Source: Bhargavaea cecembensis (GTDB lineage Bacteria > Bacillota > Bacilli > Bacillales_A > Planococcaceae). From it: DNA of 64,000 nt. Shown here in pieces: positions 1 to 8,652 of the stretch (its first letter is position 1; every line of letters starts with the position of its first letter). The DNA lies in NCBI RefSeq assembly GCF_001619585.1, contig NZ_LQNT01000009.1, forward strand, positions 1,098,685 through 1,162,684. Direction: 5' to 3'. The notes under the pieces were generated by a model. That model worked only from the letters and a program-made list of their open reading frames with translations, had not been told where the DNA came from and did not search any database. The translations under genes and the position numbers were made by a program.

Positions 1-2
1 GG

Positions 3-836
3 GTCCTTTATGAAGAAAAAAATATAAGCAGAGCCGCTGAGCGCTTGTATATCTCCCAGCCGGCACTCAGTTACAGGCTTAAAAACCTGGAAGCCGAGTT
101 TGGGACAAAGATTTTCTTCAAGATCAAGGGTGGGATCGAGTTCACGCCGGAAGGCACCCATCTGGCCGAATACGCGGATGACATGATCAAAAAACTGCAG
201 CACACGAAAGACTATATGATGAATATGCAGGGTGAAGTAAAAGGAACCTTGCGGCTGGGCGTTTCCAGCAACTTTGCCCAATATAAGCTCCCGAAGATCC
301 TAAAGGAGTTCTCGACCGAATACCCGCAAGTTCAATTCAGCGTGAACACAGGATGGAGCACCGAAGTGATGGACCTTCTTAACTCCTCTACGGTTCAGTT
401 GGGGATATTCCGCGGGGATTATGAATGGTACGGAGAAAGAAAACTATTGCATACCGAGAACCTTTGCTTGATTTCAGCCCAGGAAATTACCATCGAAAAC
501 TCCGCTGACCTCCCCTTTATCAATTACAAAACCGATAATTCACTGAAGGCACTCATTATGGGATGGTGGCAGGATCAGTTTTCGGAACCGCCGCGTGTCG
601 TGATGGAAACTGACCGTCTGGAAACGTGCAAAGAGATGGTGAAGAATGATTTGGGAATCGCCGTCGTTCCGCAGATTTGCCTCCAACCTTCAGACAATCT
701 ACATGTCTATGAGCTCTCGTACAAAGATGGAAACCCTGTCAGCAGGCATACATGGCTGATGTATGACCAGGACTTGCTCAAACTGCCCACGGTACGAAGT
801 TTTGTGAAGTTTCTTGAGGACCGCCCTTCCGTATGA
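3..836 (+). CDS. LysR-type transcriptional regulator, 5' end missing
   Basis: The frame is open from base 3, so the start codon lies left of the window; a TTG at 45 would cut the DNA-binding helix in half and is rejected. The first visible residues carry the recognition part of the LysR winged helix (AAERLYISQPALSYRL), followed by a LysR substrate-binding domain. It resembles the LysR protein at 3093-3971 throughout, for example in RGDYxW and a WWxxxFSEPP segment, so the two are paralogues. It reads toward the CitMHS transporter at 1008 and probably controls it; citrate or a related tricarboxylate as the ligand is inference. Confidence 0.9.
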   Translation, partial: VLYEEKNISRAAERLYISQPALSYRLKNLEAEFGTKIFFKIKGGIEFTPEGTHLAEYADDMIKKLQHTKDYMMNMQGEVKGTLRLGVSSNFAQYKLPKILKEFSTEYPQVQFSVNTGWSTEVMDLLNSSTVQLGIFRGDYEWYGERKLLHTENLCLISAQEITIENSADLPFINYKTDNSLKALIMGWWQDQFSEPPRVVMETDRLETCKEMVKNDLGIAVVPQICLQPSDNLHVYELSYKDGNPVSRHTWLMYDQDLLKLPTVRSFVKFLEDRPSV

Positions 837-970
837 ATAAGCAACAATTCTACTTTAGATTATAAATAAATTTTTAGAAAACCATAAAAATATATATATT
901 TCACTTATCCCCCTCCTTATAATATTCTAAAAACAACACTTTTTTTCGATGCTATTTTTGTTATCATCGA

Positions 971-984
971 TGAAAGCGATTACT
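971..984 (+). promoter_or_regulatory. cre-like site (CcpA) upstream of the citrate-type transporter
   Basis: TGAAAGCGATTACT matches the consensus TGWAANCGNTNWCA at 13 of 14 positions, with only the last base differing. It ends 23 bases before the ATG of the CitMHS gene, a position suited to blocking transcription. Catabolite repression of citrate uptake is well known in Bacillus; its use here is inferred. Confidence 0.5.
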
Positions 985-1007
985 TACTTTGGGGGAGGGA
1001 TTCATCC

Positions 1008-2321
1008 ATGCTTACGTTCTTGGGCATAGCGATGGTCATTACATTTACTTACCTGATTATGGCCAAAAAATTATCACCGGTCACTGCGCTTGTCGCAATC
1101 CCGATTATTTTCGCAGTGATTGCCGGCTTTAGGTTAGAGCTCGGGGACATGATGATGGACGGTCTGAAAGAAGTCGCTCCTTCAGCTGCCCTGTTGCTGT
1201 TTGCCATCCTGTTCTTCGGAATCCTGATTGATGCTGGATTATTTGATCCCATGATTAATACGATTACAAAATTGGTTCAGGGGGACCCTGCGAAAATCGC
1301 AATAGGCACAGCCGTCATCGCCATGACTGTAGCACTGGACGGTGACGGAACCACGACCCATATGATCACCATTTCTGCGATGTTTGCCCTGTATCTCCGG
1401 ATCGGCATGAATCCTCTTATACTCGCAACCATCTCGTTGCTCTCTGTCAGTGTCGTGAGCGGGCTGACGCCATGGGGCGGGCCGGCTACAAGAGCCATCG
1501 CTTCATTGGGACTGGACGCCGATGAATTCTTCCTCCCGATTATTCCGACGATGCTTGGAGGTATGGCTTCCATCCTGTTCATCGCTTATGTCCTCGGCCT
1601 GAAAGAGCGGGCCAGGCTCGGAGTCGTTGAAGTAAAGAACAATTCCAGTGTCTCCCTGGGAATGACTGAAATGGCTGTATCCGCCACCGCCGCAGCAGAA
1701 AATAGCCTGAAGCGTCCCAAACTCAGAATCGTCAACCTGATTCTCGTTGTCACTGTCATGTCACTGTTGGTCATGGGTGTCATGCCGGTAGCTGTGCTGT
1801 TCCTGATCGGATTCGTTCTCGCCTGTGTCATCAACTACCCGAACATCGATCTGCAAAAGGAACGGATTCAGGCACACGCAGGAAATGCACTGACGGTTGT
1901 TGTACTTGTATTCGCAGCAGGGATTTTCTCGGGGATCTTCTCCGGAACGGGAATGGTCGACGCCATCTCCAATGCATTGATCGCCGTCATTCCGGAATCC
2001 GCCGGCGGCTTCTTCCCTCTGATTGTCGCGATCACGAGCATGCCATTCACGTTTGTCTTGTCCAATGACGCTTACTACTTCGGTGTCCTGCCGATCTTGG
2101 CAGAAGCGGGCACGGCGTATGGCGCGAGTGCCTTGGAAATCGCCAGGGCTTCCGTACTGGGACAGCCGGTACACTTCCTCAGCCCGTTGGTGGCTTCCAC
2201 GCTCCTGCTGACCGGTATGATCAAGCGTGATCTCGGGGAAATCCAGAAGTTCGCCTTTAAATGGGCCTTCCTCTGCTCCGTGTTCATGATCATCGTTGCT
2301 GTTCTGACCGGCGTGATCTGA
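1008..2321 (+). CDS. CitMHS-family citrate:proton (metal-citrate) symporter
   Basis: An integral membrane protein of 437 residues with about 11-12 hydrophobic segments, the usual size for CitMHS transporters such as CitM and CitN of Bacillus. Family-typical stretches include GDGTTTHMITISAMF near residue 123 and GLTPWGGPATRA near residue 160. Members import citrate as a complex with divalent metal ions. The ATG follows GGGAGGG at a good distance. The truncated LysR gene lies upstream and a cre-like site is in the leader. A tricarballylate-dehydrogenase-like gene 1.7 kb downstream suggests the substrate may be tricarballylate or another citrate analogue rather than citrate itself. Confidence 0.88.
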   Translation: MLTFLGIAMVITFTYLIMAKKLSPVTALVAIPIIFAVIAGFRLELGDMMMDGLKEVAPSAALLLFAILFFGILIDAGLFDPMINTITKLVQGDPAKIAIGTAVIAMTVALDGDGTTTHMITISAMFALYLRIGMNPLILATISLLSVSVVSGLTPWGGPATRAIASLGLDADEFFLPIIPTMLGGMASILFIAYVLGLKERARLGVVEVKNNSSVSLGMTEMAVSATAAAENSLKRPKLRIVNLILVVTVMSLLVMGVMPVAVLFLIGFVLACVINYPNIDLQKERIQAHAGNALTVVVLVFAAGIFSGIFSGTGMVDAISNALIAVIPESAGGFFPLIVAITSMPFTFVLSNDAYYFGVLPILAEAGTAYGASALEIARASVLGQPVHFLSPLVASTLLLTGMIKRDLGEIQKFAFKWAFLCSVFMIIVAVLTGVI

Positions 2322-2329
2322 ACAAACCA

Positions 2330-2372
2330 AAAACCATCCGGACCGGGAATGACCTGGTTCGGATGGTTTTTT
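2330..2372. terminator. bidirectional rho-independent terminator
   Basis: The arms AAAACCATCCGGACC and GGTTCGGATGGTTTTTT form a strong hairpin with T-runs on both strands, between the convergent transporter gene and yyaC. Confidence 0.85.
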
Positions 2373-2380
2373 GATGTGGT

Positions 2381-3028
2381 TTAGAGTTGTTCTTTGTGCG
2401 GCAGAGCTCCTGTGATGACTTTCACAATTGCCCGCGCCAGCGTCATGACGGTATACAGTCTCGTATCGTTCAGGAACTGAGAAGTCGGGAGCGGGTCGAT
2501 GTAATTCACGACGCCCGCGAAATGATAATCACCGACTGAAGGGAGCACTTTTTCGATTCCCTTGCCCGGCTTCAGGGGGCCATCCCTAAAGATGACGGAA
2601 CCCGCTTCTTCTTTTGTGCCGAGGGAAGCATCAATGCTGAAAATGACCGGTTTCGTAAACTGGCGGTTGATCTCCTTGATGGTTCCTTTCAGGTTAAAAG
2701 CGTGGACCGGGTCTTTTAACGTTCCGTACACCTTGAATGGGACCCGGCCGTCTTCGAGCATCGATCCTACCAGGGGGCCGAGGGAATCCCCGACGTACCT
2801 GTCCGATCCGATGCACAAAAAGACCACTTCCCGGTCCTCGCCGGAAGCCTGCCCGATGATGTCCCTGATGGCCAGGGACAAGGCCGCAATTTCGTTTTCT
2901 TCTGTTTTCCCCCCGGGTTTCAGATAAAATGGGGTGGAGTCTTGCAAATGATTTTCAGGATCCCGGAATAACGAACACACGATCATCATCCTCACGTTTT
3001 GGCATAGCCTATCTGTTGTTTCTATCAT
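2381..3028 (-). CDS. yyaC: YyaC-family sporulation protein (DUF1256, spore protease-like)
   Basis: A protein of 215 residues with the DUF1256/YyaC signature in its second half: FLCIGSDRYVGDSLGPLVG near residue 75, VYGTLKDPVHAFNL near 102 and FSIDASLG near 130. The family is related to germination protease and is found in spore formers; it is a soluble forespore protein of uncertain role. The ATG at 3028 has only a weak AGGAT upstream; ATG codons at 2989 and 2986 are alternatives and would remove a non-conserved leader. It is convergent with the transporter and divergent from the second LysR gene. Its presence is the clearest sign that the host sporulates. Confidence 0.88.
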   Translation of the reverse strand: MIETTDRLCQNVRMMIVCSLFRDPENHLQDSTPFYLKPGGKTEENEIAALSLAIRDIIGQASGEDREVVFLCIGSDRYVGDSLGPLVGSMLEDGRVPFKVYGTLKDPVHAFNLKGTIKEINRQFTKPVIFSIDASLGTKEEAGSVIFRDGPLKPGKGIEKVLPSVGDYHFAGVVNYIDPLPTSQFLNDTRLYTVMTLARAIVKVITGALPHKEQL

Positions 3029-3092
3029 ATCCTAACCGGGAGTTGAACACGAAATACATTGTTCAAAAGTCTATGGAAAGGAGGGGAAAAGA

Positions 3093-3971
3093 ATGGATGA
3101 ACGGGACTGGATCCTGATCCAGACGCTGCATCAGGAAAAGAACATCACCAAGGCGGCCCAGATGCTCTATATCTCACAACCCGCCCTGACGAACCGCCTT
3201 CACCAGCTGGAACGGAAACTGAATGTGAAGATCGTCAACAGAGGACGGCGCGGTGTCCAGTTTACGCCACAGGGAGAATACCTGGCGAAGGCGGCATCGG
3301 AAATGCTGATGTCGATTCAGAGGATTAAAGAAAACGTGCTGAATTTCGAGGACCGGCTCACCGGCACCCTAAGGCTGGCCGTCTCCAACTTCTCGACTGA
3401 CTACCTCATGCCCGGTCTGCTGAAGGCGTTCAAGGAGCAATACCCGGGCATTGAATTCAAGGTCACTACCGGATTCAGCAGTGATATCGCCGATCTGATC
3501 TACAGCCAGGAGGTCCACATTGCCATCGTTCGGGGCGACTATGCCTGGAACGGTCAAAAACATTTATTGTTTGAAGACACTCTTAGCATTGCTGCCAACC
3601 GCGAAATTGACATCCGGAAACTGCCCGAGCTGCCGCGCATCGACTATCATACCGATCCGATCCTGAAGCATTCCATCGATCATTGGTGGCACGAAAACTT
3701 CTCCGAGCCGCCGCTCGTCAGCATCGAGGTGGACAAGGCCGGCACGTGCAAGAAGCTCGTTGCGAACGGGCTGGGCTATGGGATTCTGCCGTCGATGGTC
3801 TTGAGAGGCAACGATGAAATCCGGTCACACGTCATCCAGACCGCCGACGGCCATCCGATTGTCCGCAAAACCTGGATGCTTTACCACGAAGAGTCGCTGG
3901 AGCTTAATATCGTAAAGGCGTTCGTCAACTTTGTGAAGGAATCGGATGCCATGGAATGGCTGACGGATTGA
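3093..3971 (+). CDS. LysR-type transcriptional regulator
   Basis: A full-length LysR protein of 292 residues. Residues 1-60 form the winged helix-turn-helix (ITKAAQMLYISQPALTNRL) and residues 90-290 the effector-binding domain. It is a paralogue of the truncated regulator at the left edge, sharing RGDYAWNG and WWHENFSEPP. The ATG follows GGAAAGGAGGGG. It converges on the tricarballylate-dehydrogenase-like gene across a shared terminator. By analogy with TcuR of Salmonella (established) it may respond to tricarballylate or citrate; that is inference, as the intergenic site it would bind is not identifiable. Confidence 0.9.
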   Translation: MDERDWILIQTLHQEKNITKAAQMLYISQPALTNRLHQLERKLNVKIVNRGRRGVQFTPQGEYLAKAASEMLMSIQRIKENVLNFEDRLTGTLRLAVSNFSTDYLMPGLLKAFKEQYPGIEFKVTTGFSSDIADLIYSQEVHIAIVRGDYAWNGQKHLLFEDTLSIAANREIDIRKLPELPRIDYHTDPILKHSIDHWWHENFSEPPLVSIEVDKAGTCKKLVANGLGYGILPSMVLRGNDEIRSHVIQTADGHPIVRKTWMLYHEESLELNIVKAFVNFVKESDAMEWLTD

Positions 3972-3984
3972 ATGAAGGCATTAA

Positions 3985-4020
3985 AAAGAGCATCTGCCTG
4001 TTTGGGCAGATGCTCTTATT
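3985..4020. terminator. bidirectional terminator
   Basis: AAGAGCATCTGCC pairs with GGGCAGATGCTCTT around a short loop, between convergent genes. Confidence 0.85.
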
Positions 4021-4028
4021 TGTATTGA

Positions 4029-5519
4029 TCAGACTGTGACTTTCGCCTTCGAGTAACTTGCGGCGGAGGTGCCGGCCTGTTTTCCGAAGACCGCTCCGGA
4101 CATGAGTCCCGAGCCGCCCGGGTAGTTGTGGTAGAAGATGCCGCCGACCATTTCCCCTGCCGCGTAGAGTCCGGCAATCGGGTTTTCCTGCTCGTCCAGG
4201 ACTTCGCCTTCAGGGCTGACATGCACGCCGCCGAATGCGAATGTGATGCCGCATGTGAGCGGGTAGGCGTAAAACGGTGCCTGGTCGAGGGTCAGTGCCC
4301 AGTTGGTCTTTGGCGGGGTGATGCCCACTGTGCCTTTGCCGTCCTTCACGGTCGGGTTGTACTCCCCTTCCTGGACAGCCGCGTTGTACGCGTTGATCGT
4401 TTCGAGGAATTGCTCTTTGTCGACTTTCATCAGGTCCGCCAGTTCCTCGAGGGAGTTTGCCTCCAGGACTGTGGCTTCTTCAAGATTGTATTCCTTGCGC
4501 AGCATCGGACGGACCTGTGCGTCAAACAGCTGGAATGCTGTCTGGCCAGGCTGTTTCAGCACTTCGCGGCCGTATTTGGCATACGTATAGTTCCGGAAGT
4601 CGGCGCCTTCGTCCACGAACCGCTTGCCTTCCTTGTTGACCAGGAGTCCGAGCGGGAAGGAGGACTTTTTGTAGATGTCGCCCGGCTTGTTGAAGTCTCC
4701 GACCTTCGGCGCGTTGTAGTCCGTTCCGATCGAGTGGCAGCCGTCCCATTGTCCGTGTTTCTGTGCACCCACCGCGAGTGCCATCTTGATGCCGTCGCCT
4801 GTGTTGAATTCGGTTCCGCGGACGATCGCCGCTTCCCACTCCTTGCCCATTTCCTTGCTTCTCATTTCCTTATTGGCTTCAAAGCTGCCGGATGCCAGGA
4901 CAACACTCGCGGCGCTGACCGCAATCTGCTTTCCTTCCTGTTCAAGCACCAGGCCGGTGATACGGCCCTGGTCCATGACCAGATCGGTCGCTCGCGAGTT
5001 GTACCAGATGTCGATGCCCAATTCTTCGGCCCGCTTGTTCAGATCGTCGATCAGCCCGATCCCTTTGTTCTTCGTGCGGATCGGAAGACCGCCCCAGAAA
5101 TGGCGCTTCCCGTCTTTTTCGAACGACTGGTTCTCGAAGTTCAGTTCAAACTGGACGCCCTGCTCCGCCATCCAGGCGATCGTCTCATAGGACTTGGAGA
5201 TCAGCTGATTGGCCAGCTTCGGATCACTCTTGCCTTCCGTGACGCGCATCAGGTCCGCATGAAAGTCCTCCTGCGTGTACTCGGGCATTTCGATTTTCTC
5301 TGCCTCTTCATCCGAGATCGGGATCACTTTTCGGATGGCATCGAGGTTTTCATAGGCAACCCGGATTGCCCCGTCCGTAAAGAAGGAGTTCCCGCCCCGC
5401 TTTTCTTTCGGGCCGCGCTCAAGAACCAGAACCTCCGCCCCGTTTTCCTTTGCCGCAATGGCCGAACACAATGCCGCATTCCCCGCTCCTACAACGATTA
5501 CGTCGTAATTCTTTGTCAT
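4029..5519 (-). CDS. tcuA: FAD-dependent tricarballylate dehydrogenase-like flavoprotein
   Basis: A protein of 496 residues from the succinate dehydrogenase/fumarate reductase flavoprotein family. It opens with the FAD dinucleotide-binding motif VVGAGNAALCSAIAA, then RGGNSFFTDGAIRV, and ends with GGSGLMSGAVFGKQAG. TcuA oxidises tricarballylate to cis-aconitate, which would enter the citric acid cycle. The start is the ATG at 5519, preceded by GCAGGAGGAA; an upstream in-frame start at 5606 lacks a ribosome site and adds a hydrophobic leader foreign to the family. No TcuB-like iron-sulphur partner is visible in this window. A general FAD-dependent oxidoreductase of another C6 acid is the main alternative. 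Confidence 0.75.
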   Translation of the reverse strand: MTKNYDVIVVGAGNAALCSAIAAKENGAEVLVLERGPKEKRGGNSFFTDGAIRVAYENLDAIRKVIPISDEEAEKIEMPEYTQEDFHADLMRVTEGKSDPKLANQLISKSYETIAWMAEQGVQFELNFENQSFEKDGKRHFWGGLPIRTKNKGIGLIDDLNKRAEELGIDIWYNSRATDLVMDQGRITGLVLEQEGKQIAVSAASVVLASGSFEANKEMRSKEMGKEWEAAIVRGTEFNTGDGIKMALAVGAQKHGQWDGCHSIGTDYNAPKVGDFNKPGDIYKKSSFPLGLLVNKEGKRFVDEGADFRNYTYAKYGREVLKQPGQTAFQLFDAQVRPMLRKEYNLEEATVLEANSLEELADLMKVDKEQFLETINAYNAAVQEGEYNPTVKDGKGTVGITPPKTNWALTLDQAPFYAYPLTCGITFAFGGVHVSPEGEVLDEQENPIAGLYAAGEMVGGIFYHNYPGGSGLMSGAVFGKQAGTSAASYSKAKVTV

Positions 5520-5630
5520 CACTATTCCTCCTGCGATTTCTTTGATAAATCCATCGTAAGATGAAAGGAAGAATAAATAAAATACCGTTATTGTATGAAT
5601 ATCCATACAAAAAGTTTATGGCTGACAACT

Positions 5631-5665
5631 AAAAAGAAGGCGCGGAATTTTTCCCGGAGCCTTCC
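5631..5665 (-). terminator. terminator of the glycerate kinase gene
   Basis: On the minus strand GAAGGCTCCGGG pairs imperfectly with CCGCGCCTTC and is followed by TTTTT. Confidence 0.6.
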
Positions 5666-5678
5666 TTGAACTAGGGTT

Positions 5679-6815
5679 TTATGAATTCTGGATAAGCCGG
5701 AAGATCTGTTCTGCGGTGGTGCGAAGATTCCGTCTGGCGGTGTCGGGCTTCATCGCCTCTTCCAGCGAAACGACTTCCTGCATGATGGAGAAATAGGCGG
5801 TGACGCCCATCCGGTTTAGTTCGGCGGCTTCCTTCGAGACGCTGCCGGCGAGGGCGATGACGGGTTTGCCGTGCTTTTGGGCGAGACCCGCAACACCCAT
5901 GGCGGCTTTGCCCATGGAAGACTGGGCATCCATGCGGCCTTCGCCAGTGATGACAAAATCCGCTTCCCGAATCTTTTCCTCCAGTCCGATGGTGTTCAGA
6001 ATGAGTCCAATTCCGCTCCGGAGTTCGGCGTTGAGGAACCCGACAAATGCAGCACCAAGTCCGCCCGCCGCTCCGGCACCGGGAATCTCCTGAATGTCCC
6101 TTCCAAGCTCCTTATTCACCACTTCCGCAAAGTTTCGGAGCCCCCCATCCAGCTCCCTCACCATTTCTGGGGTTGCCCCTTTCTGCGGGCCGTAAATATA
6201 GGCAGCGCCCTGGTCCCCTTGCAAAGGATTGTTCACGTCGCAGGCGACTTGAATGTCCAACTCTTTTACAGACGGGTGCAGCGAGGAGATATCGACCGAC
6301 CGGATGGCGCTCAGCGCCTCCCCGCCCCGCGGCACCTCTTCCCCCGTATCGTCCAAAAAGCTGCAGCCAAGTGCCTGCAGCATGCCGACACCTGCGTCGT
6401 TTGTCGCGCTGCCGCCAAGACCGACAATGAGTGAACGGGCGCCGCGGGAAGCGGCATTCAAGATCAGCTCACCGATACCGTAACTGGTGGCCTTCAGCGG
6501 GTTACGATCCGCTTCCGGAATGAGCGGGAGCCCGCACGCCTCGGCGATTTCGATGACGGCGGTCGTGCCGTCACCGATCAGGCCGTATGTAGCGTAGACC
6601 GGATTGCCGAGCGGGCCGGTCACCCGGGCGCGGACAAGTTCGCCGCCCGTCGCCTGTACGAGCGCCTCCACTGTTCCTTCTCCACCGTCCGCGAGCGGAA
6701 CGACCTCGATTTCTGCATTCGGATATGTCGCGCGGATACCGGCTGCAACTGCTACTCCCGCTTCTGCTGAAGTGAGGCTGCCTTTGAATGAATCGATGGC
6801 GATGAGGATGTTCAA
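5679..6815 (-). CDS. glxK: glycerate kinase
   Basis: A 378-residue member of the GlxK/GarK glycerate kinase family, which phosphorylates D-glycerate into lower glycolysis. Diagnostic stretches are AIDSFKGSLTSAEAG at the N-terminus, GLADGGEGT-like VPLADGGEGTVEA near 60 and GLGGSATNDAGVGMLQALG near 130. The best start is a TTG at 6815 preceded by AAAGTAGG. It stands alone between terminators. A glyoxylate/hydroxypyruvate reductase-like gene at 58757 could be a distant partner in glycerate metabolism. Length and motifs are normal for the family. Confidence 0.9.
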   Translation of the reverse strand: MNILIAIDSFKGSLTSAEAGVAVAAGIRATYPNAEIEVVPLADGGEGTVEALVQATGGELVRARVTGPLGNPVYATYGLIGDGTTAVIEIAEACGLPLIPEADRNPLKATSYGIGELILNAASRGARSLIVGLGGSATNDAGVGMLQALGCSFLDDTGEEVPRGGEALSAIRSVDISSLHPSVKELDIQVACDVNNPLQGDQGAAYIYGPQKGATPEMVRELDGGLRNFAEVVNKELGRDIQEIPGAGAAGGLGAAFVGFLNAELRSGIGLILNTIGLEEKIREADFVITGEGRMDAQSSMGKAAMGVAGLAQKHGKPVIALAGSVSKEAAELNRMGVTAYFSIMQEVVSLEEAMKPDTARRNLRTTAEQIFRLIQNS

Positions 6816-6923
6816 GAAAAAGACCTACTTTCATCTGAATAGAACTACAAGTCAGCAATCCTTCGGTTATTGACCCTTTTTCTTGGTGAAAAAGTTCATG
6901 TACTGACACCCTTCTCTCAAGAA

Positions 6924-6959
6924 CGAACGTTCGCACTTAAGTGCTGGATGTGTTATAAT
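6924..6959 (+). promoter_or_regulatory. promoter with two adjacent perfect palindromes upstream of the Panacea pair
   Basis: CGAACGTTCG at 6924-6933 and GCACTTAAGTGC at 6933-6944 are perfect palindromes lying side by side where the -35 region would be, followed by a consensus -10 hexamer TATAAT at 6954-6959. No clear -35 is visible, which fits a promoter whose polymerase access is controlled. The first gene starts 100 bases downstream. An operator for autoregulation is inferred. Confidence 0.5.
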
Positions 6960-7058
6960 TAGGATACAGAGTATTAAGATAAGTGTCATTCTCTACAGCA
7001 ATACTGTATATTGTCGGTAATAGCTTTTTGTCTTTCTGAAGGAAGGAGGAATAACAAT

Positions 7059-7589
7059 ATGGCTTATCCTGTCAATGACATCGCGGACTTTGTTATCGAA
7101 TATGCAAACTCAAAAGGAAACCCGGTGAACAACCTTAAGTTGCAAAAAATTTTATACTACCTGGAAGCAAGGTTCTTGTTTGAAGGTAAGGGTGTCTTAT
7201 TTGACGAGCCAATTGAAAAATGGCGATATGGTCCGGTTATTCCTGAAGTATATCATCGATTTAAGCATTACGGCGCAGAGGATATTAATCGGGTCCCTGT
7301 ACAGTTTAACTTCATGTCTCTCCTAGATGAAAGTGATGAGAGCCCCAACACCGATTTATCCGTTGGTGAAGGAATTTCACCGGACGATAAGAAGTTAGTT
7401 GAAGAAACAGTAAATCAGTTGCTAAGTTACAACCCTTTTAAATTAGTCAATGAAACGCACAAACATCCAGCTTGGAGGAATTTTGAATCTCATATTCTTT
7501 CAGGGGGACGAAACCTTCAATATACTGATGATGAAATTCTTGAAGATTTTTCTCACAACCCCTCTTTTAGACTTTGGGAAACACCATGA
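7059..7589 (+). CDS. Panacea-domain protein (DUF4065, SocA-like), putative antitoxin
   Basis: A 176-residue protein that is a single Panacea domain: VNNLKLQKILYYLEA at residues 26-40 and EKWRYGPVIPEVYHRF near 57 are the family's hallmark motifs. Panacea domains occur in SocA, the adaptor-like antitoxin of Caulobacter, and act as antitoxins for many unrelated toxins (established for the PanAT families). The ATG at 7059 has an excellent GGAAGGAGGA site. The stop overlaps the start of the next gene as ATGA, so the two are translationally coupled. The sequence is clearly AT-richer than its neighbours, suggesting transfer. The antitoxin role is inferred from domain and context. Confidence 0.85.
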   Translation: MAYPVNDIADFVIEYANSKGNPVNNLKLQKILYYLEARFLFEGKGVLFDEPIEKWRYGPVIPEVYHRFKHYGAEDINRVPVQFNFMSLLDESDESPNTDLSVGEGISPDDKKLVEETVNQLLSYNPFKLVNETHKHPAWRNFESHILSGGRNLQYTDDEILEDFSHNPSFRLWETP

Positions 7590-8551
7590 CAGACAAAAGA
7601 ATGTCTACCCAGGAAACATTCTATGAACTCCTCCTTAAACTTGCTATGCAAGAGGATGTGACTGAAGAACTCCTTGTTAGAGTAGCACATAGATTCAAAC
7701 AATCATTTCTAGTAGATGAGGAAATCGATTATCCGGCTATTTTCCGTAGTATATTTAGACATGAAATTGATAGGGAACAATTAGATTTACTACTTCAATT
7801 CCTGGCCGAGCTTGAGAAAATACTTTCTGATGAGGGACATAAGAGATTGATTAGAAAGATGAGGAGGCACTTTTTGCTTTCCTACGAGCAGAAGGTTGCT
7901 TTTTTAGCATCTGAAAAAAACCTTCAAAAAATCGTTGAAAAGTTTGATGAGGAAGTGGATAAAAGAGTACAAAGCCTGGAAATAGAAGTGGGGAGGGTAC
8001 AATTTGAATTATCGAATCAATTAGCAGTTATTGATTCTCAAAGGGAAGCTCAAGTCAGATTAACAGAACAGTTGAAGGATTTTGAATCTCACCTTTCCAG
8101 AATATATACCCAGTTCGTCACCATTCTCGGGATTTTCACCGCAATTGTTCTAAGTATATTTGGCGGGTTACAGCTTATAACCTCTACTTTTGATGAGTTA
8201 CACGAACTACCTGTGTGGAAGGCAACGTTAATGGCTAGCCTAGTAGCAATAGCTGTTCTTTGTATGCTGGGTCTGCTTACTCGCTGGATATCTTCCCTTA
8301 TTGAGGCCCGAACTAATAAGGTACCTGCCTCGTTATTTTTCGCTAACAATGGTCCTTTCTCTGTTGGTATTTTTATATTCTCCTATATGGCTATCGCATC
8401 CATTATCTTTAGTTCCTCAAGTACCAGAATTACATTCGAACAACTTGTAAATACCGGGAATTCACTTCCTGTTTTAACCTTACTTATCTTACCAGTTGCT
8501 TTAGGGGCCGCAGTCTTAATAAAGACGATTGACTACCGTAAATTCAAATAA
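7586..8551 (+). CDS. coiled-coil protein with C-terminal membrane domain, candidate toxin or effector paired with Panacea
   Basis: A 321-residue protein I cannot assign to a named family. Residues 1-100 are soluble and helical, about 100-175 are strongly charged with coiled-coil character, and the C-terminal third has four hydrophobic segments (near residues 178-202, 213-236, 257-278 and 293-312). It ends in a short basic tail. The ATG at 7586 overlaps the Panacea stop in ATGA. The layout (charged cytoplasmic part plus membrane anchor, coupled to an antitoxin-type domain) fits an effector that acts on the membrane. Codon use is AT-rich like its partner. A non-toxic membrane partner remains possible. 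Confidence 0.6.
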   Translation: MTDKRMSTQETFYELLLKLAMQEDVTEELLVRVAHRFKQSFLVDEEIDYPAIFRSIFRHEIDREQLDLLLQFLAELEKILSDEGHKRLIRKMRRHFLLSYEQKVAFLASEKNLQKIVEKFDEEVDKRVQSLEIEVGRVQFELSNQLAVIDSQREAQVRLTEQLKDFESHLSRIYTQFVTILGIFTAIVLSIFGGLQLITSTFDELHELPVWKATLMASLVAIAVLCMLGLLTRWISSLIEARTNKVPASLFFANNGPFSVGIFIFSYMAIASIIFSSSSTRITFEQLVNTGNSLPVLTLLILPVALGAAVLIKTIDYRKFK

Positions 8552-8610
8552 TATCCATCAATTCAGCTTTGGTACTTCATAAATTGAAATGAAACAGTCT
8601 ATAAAGGTTG

Positions 8611-8639
8611 AAAACTTCCGTTAACTCGGAAGTTTTTTT
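8611..8639 (+). terminator. terminator of the Panacea pair
   Basis: AACTTCCG and CGGAAGTT form the stem, followed by seven T residues. Confidence 0.85.
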
Positions 8640-8652
8640 GTTCTATAAGATT

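Noticed and set aside
45..836. LysR gene starting at TTG 45
   Set aside because: The frame is open to base 3 and encodes the first part of the helix-turn-helix, so the gene is cut by the window edge.
4128..5564. Long plus-strand frame of 478 codons opposite the flavoprotein gene
   Set aside because: Lies fully antisense to a clear FAD enzyme, lacks a ribosome site and has no recognisable domain; it is a shadow of high-GC codons.
5520..5606. Longer start for the flavoprotein at 5606
   Set aside because: No ribosome site, and it would put a leader before the conserved FAD motif; ATG 5519 has GGAGGAA.
6921..6933. LexA (SOS) box near the Panacea promoter
   Set aside because: The Gram-positive LexA site needs four bases between CGAAC and GTTCG; here there are none.
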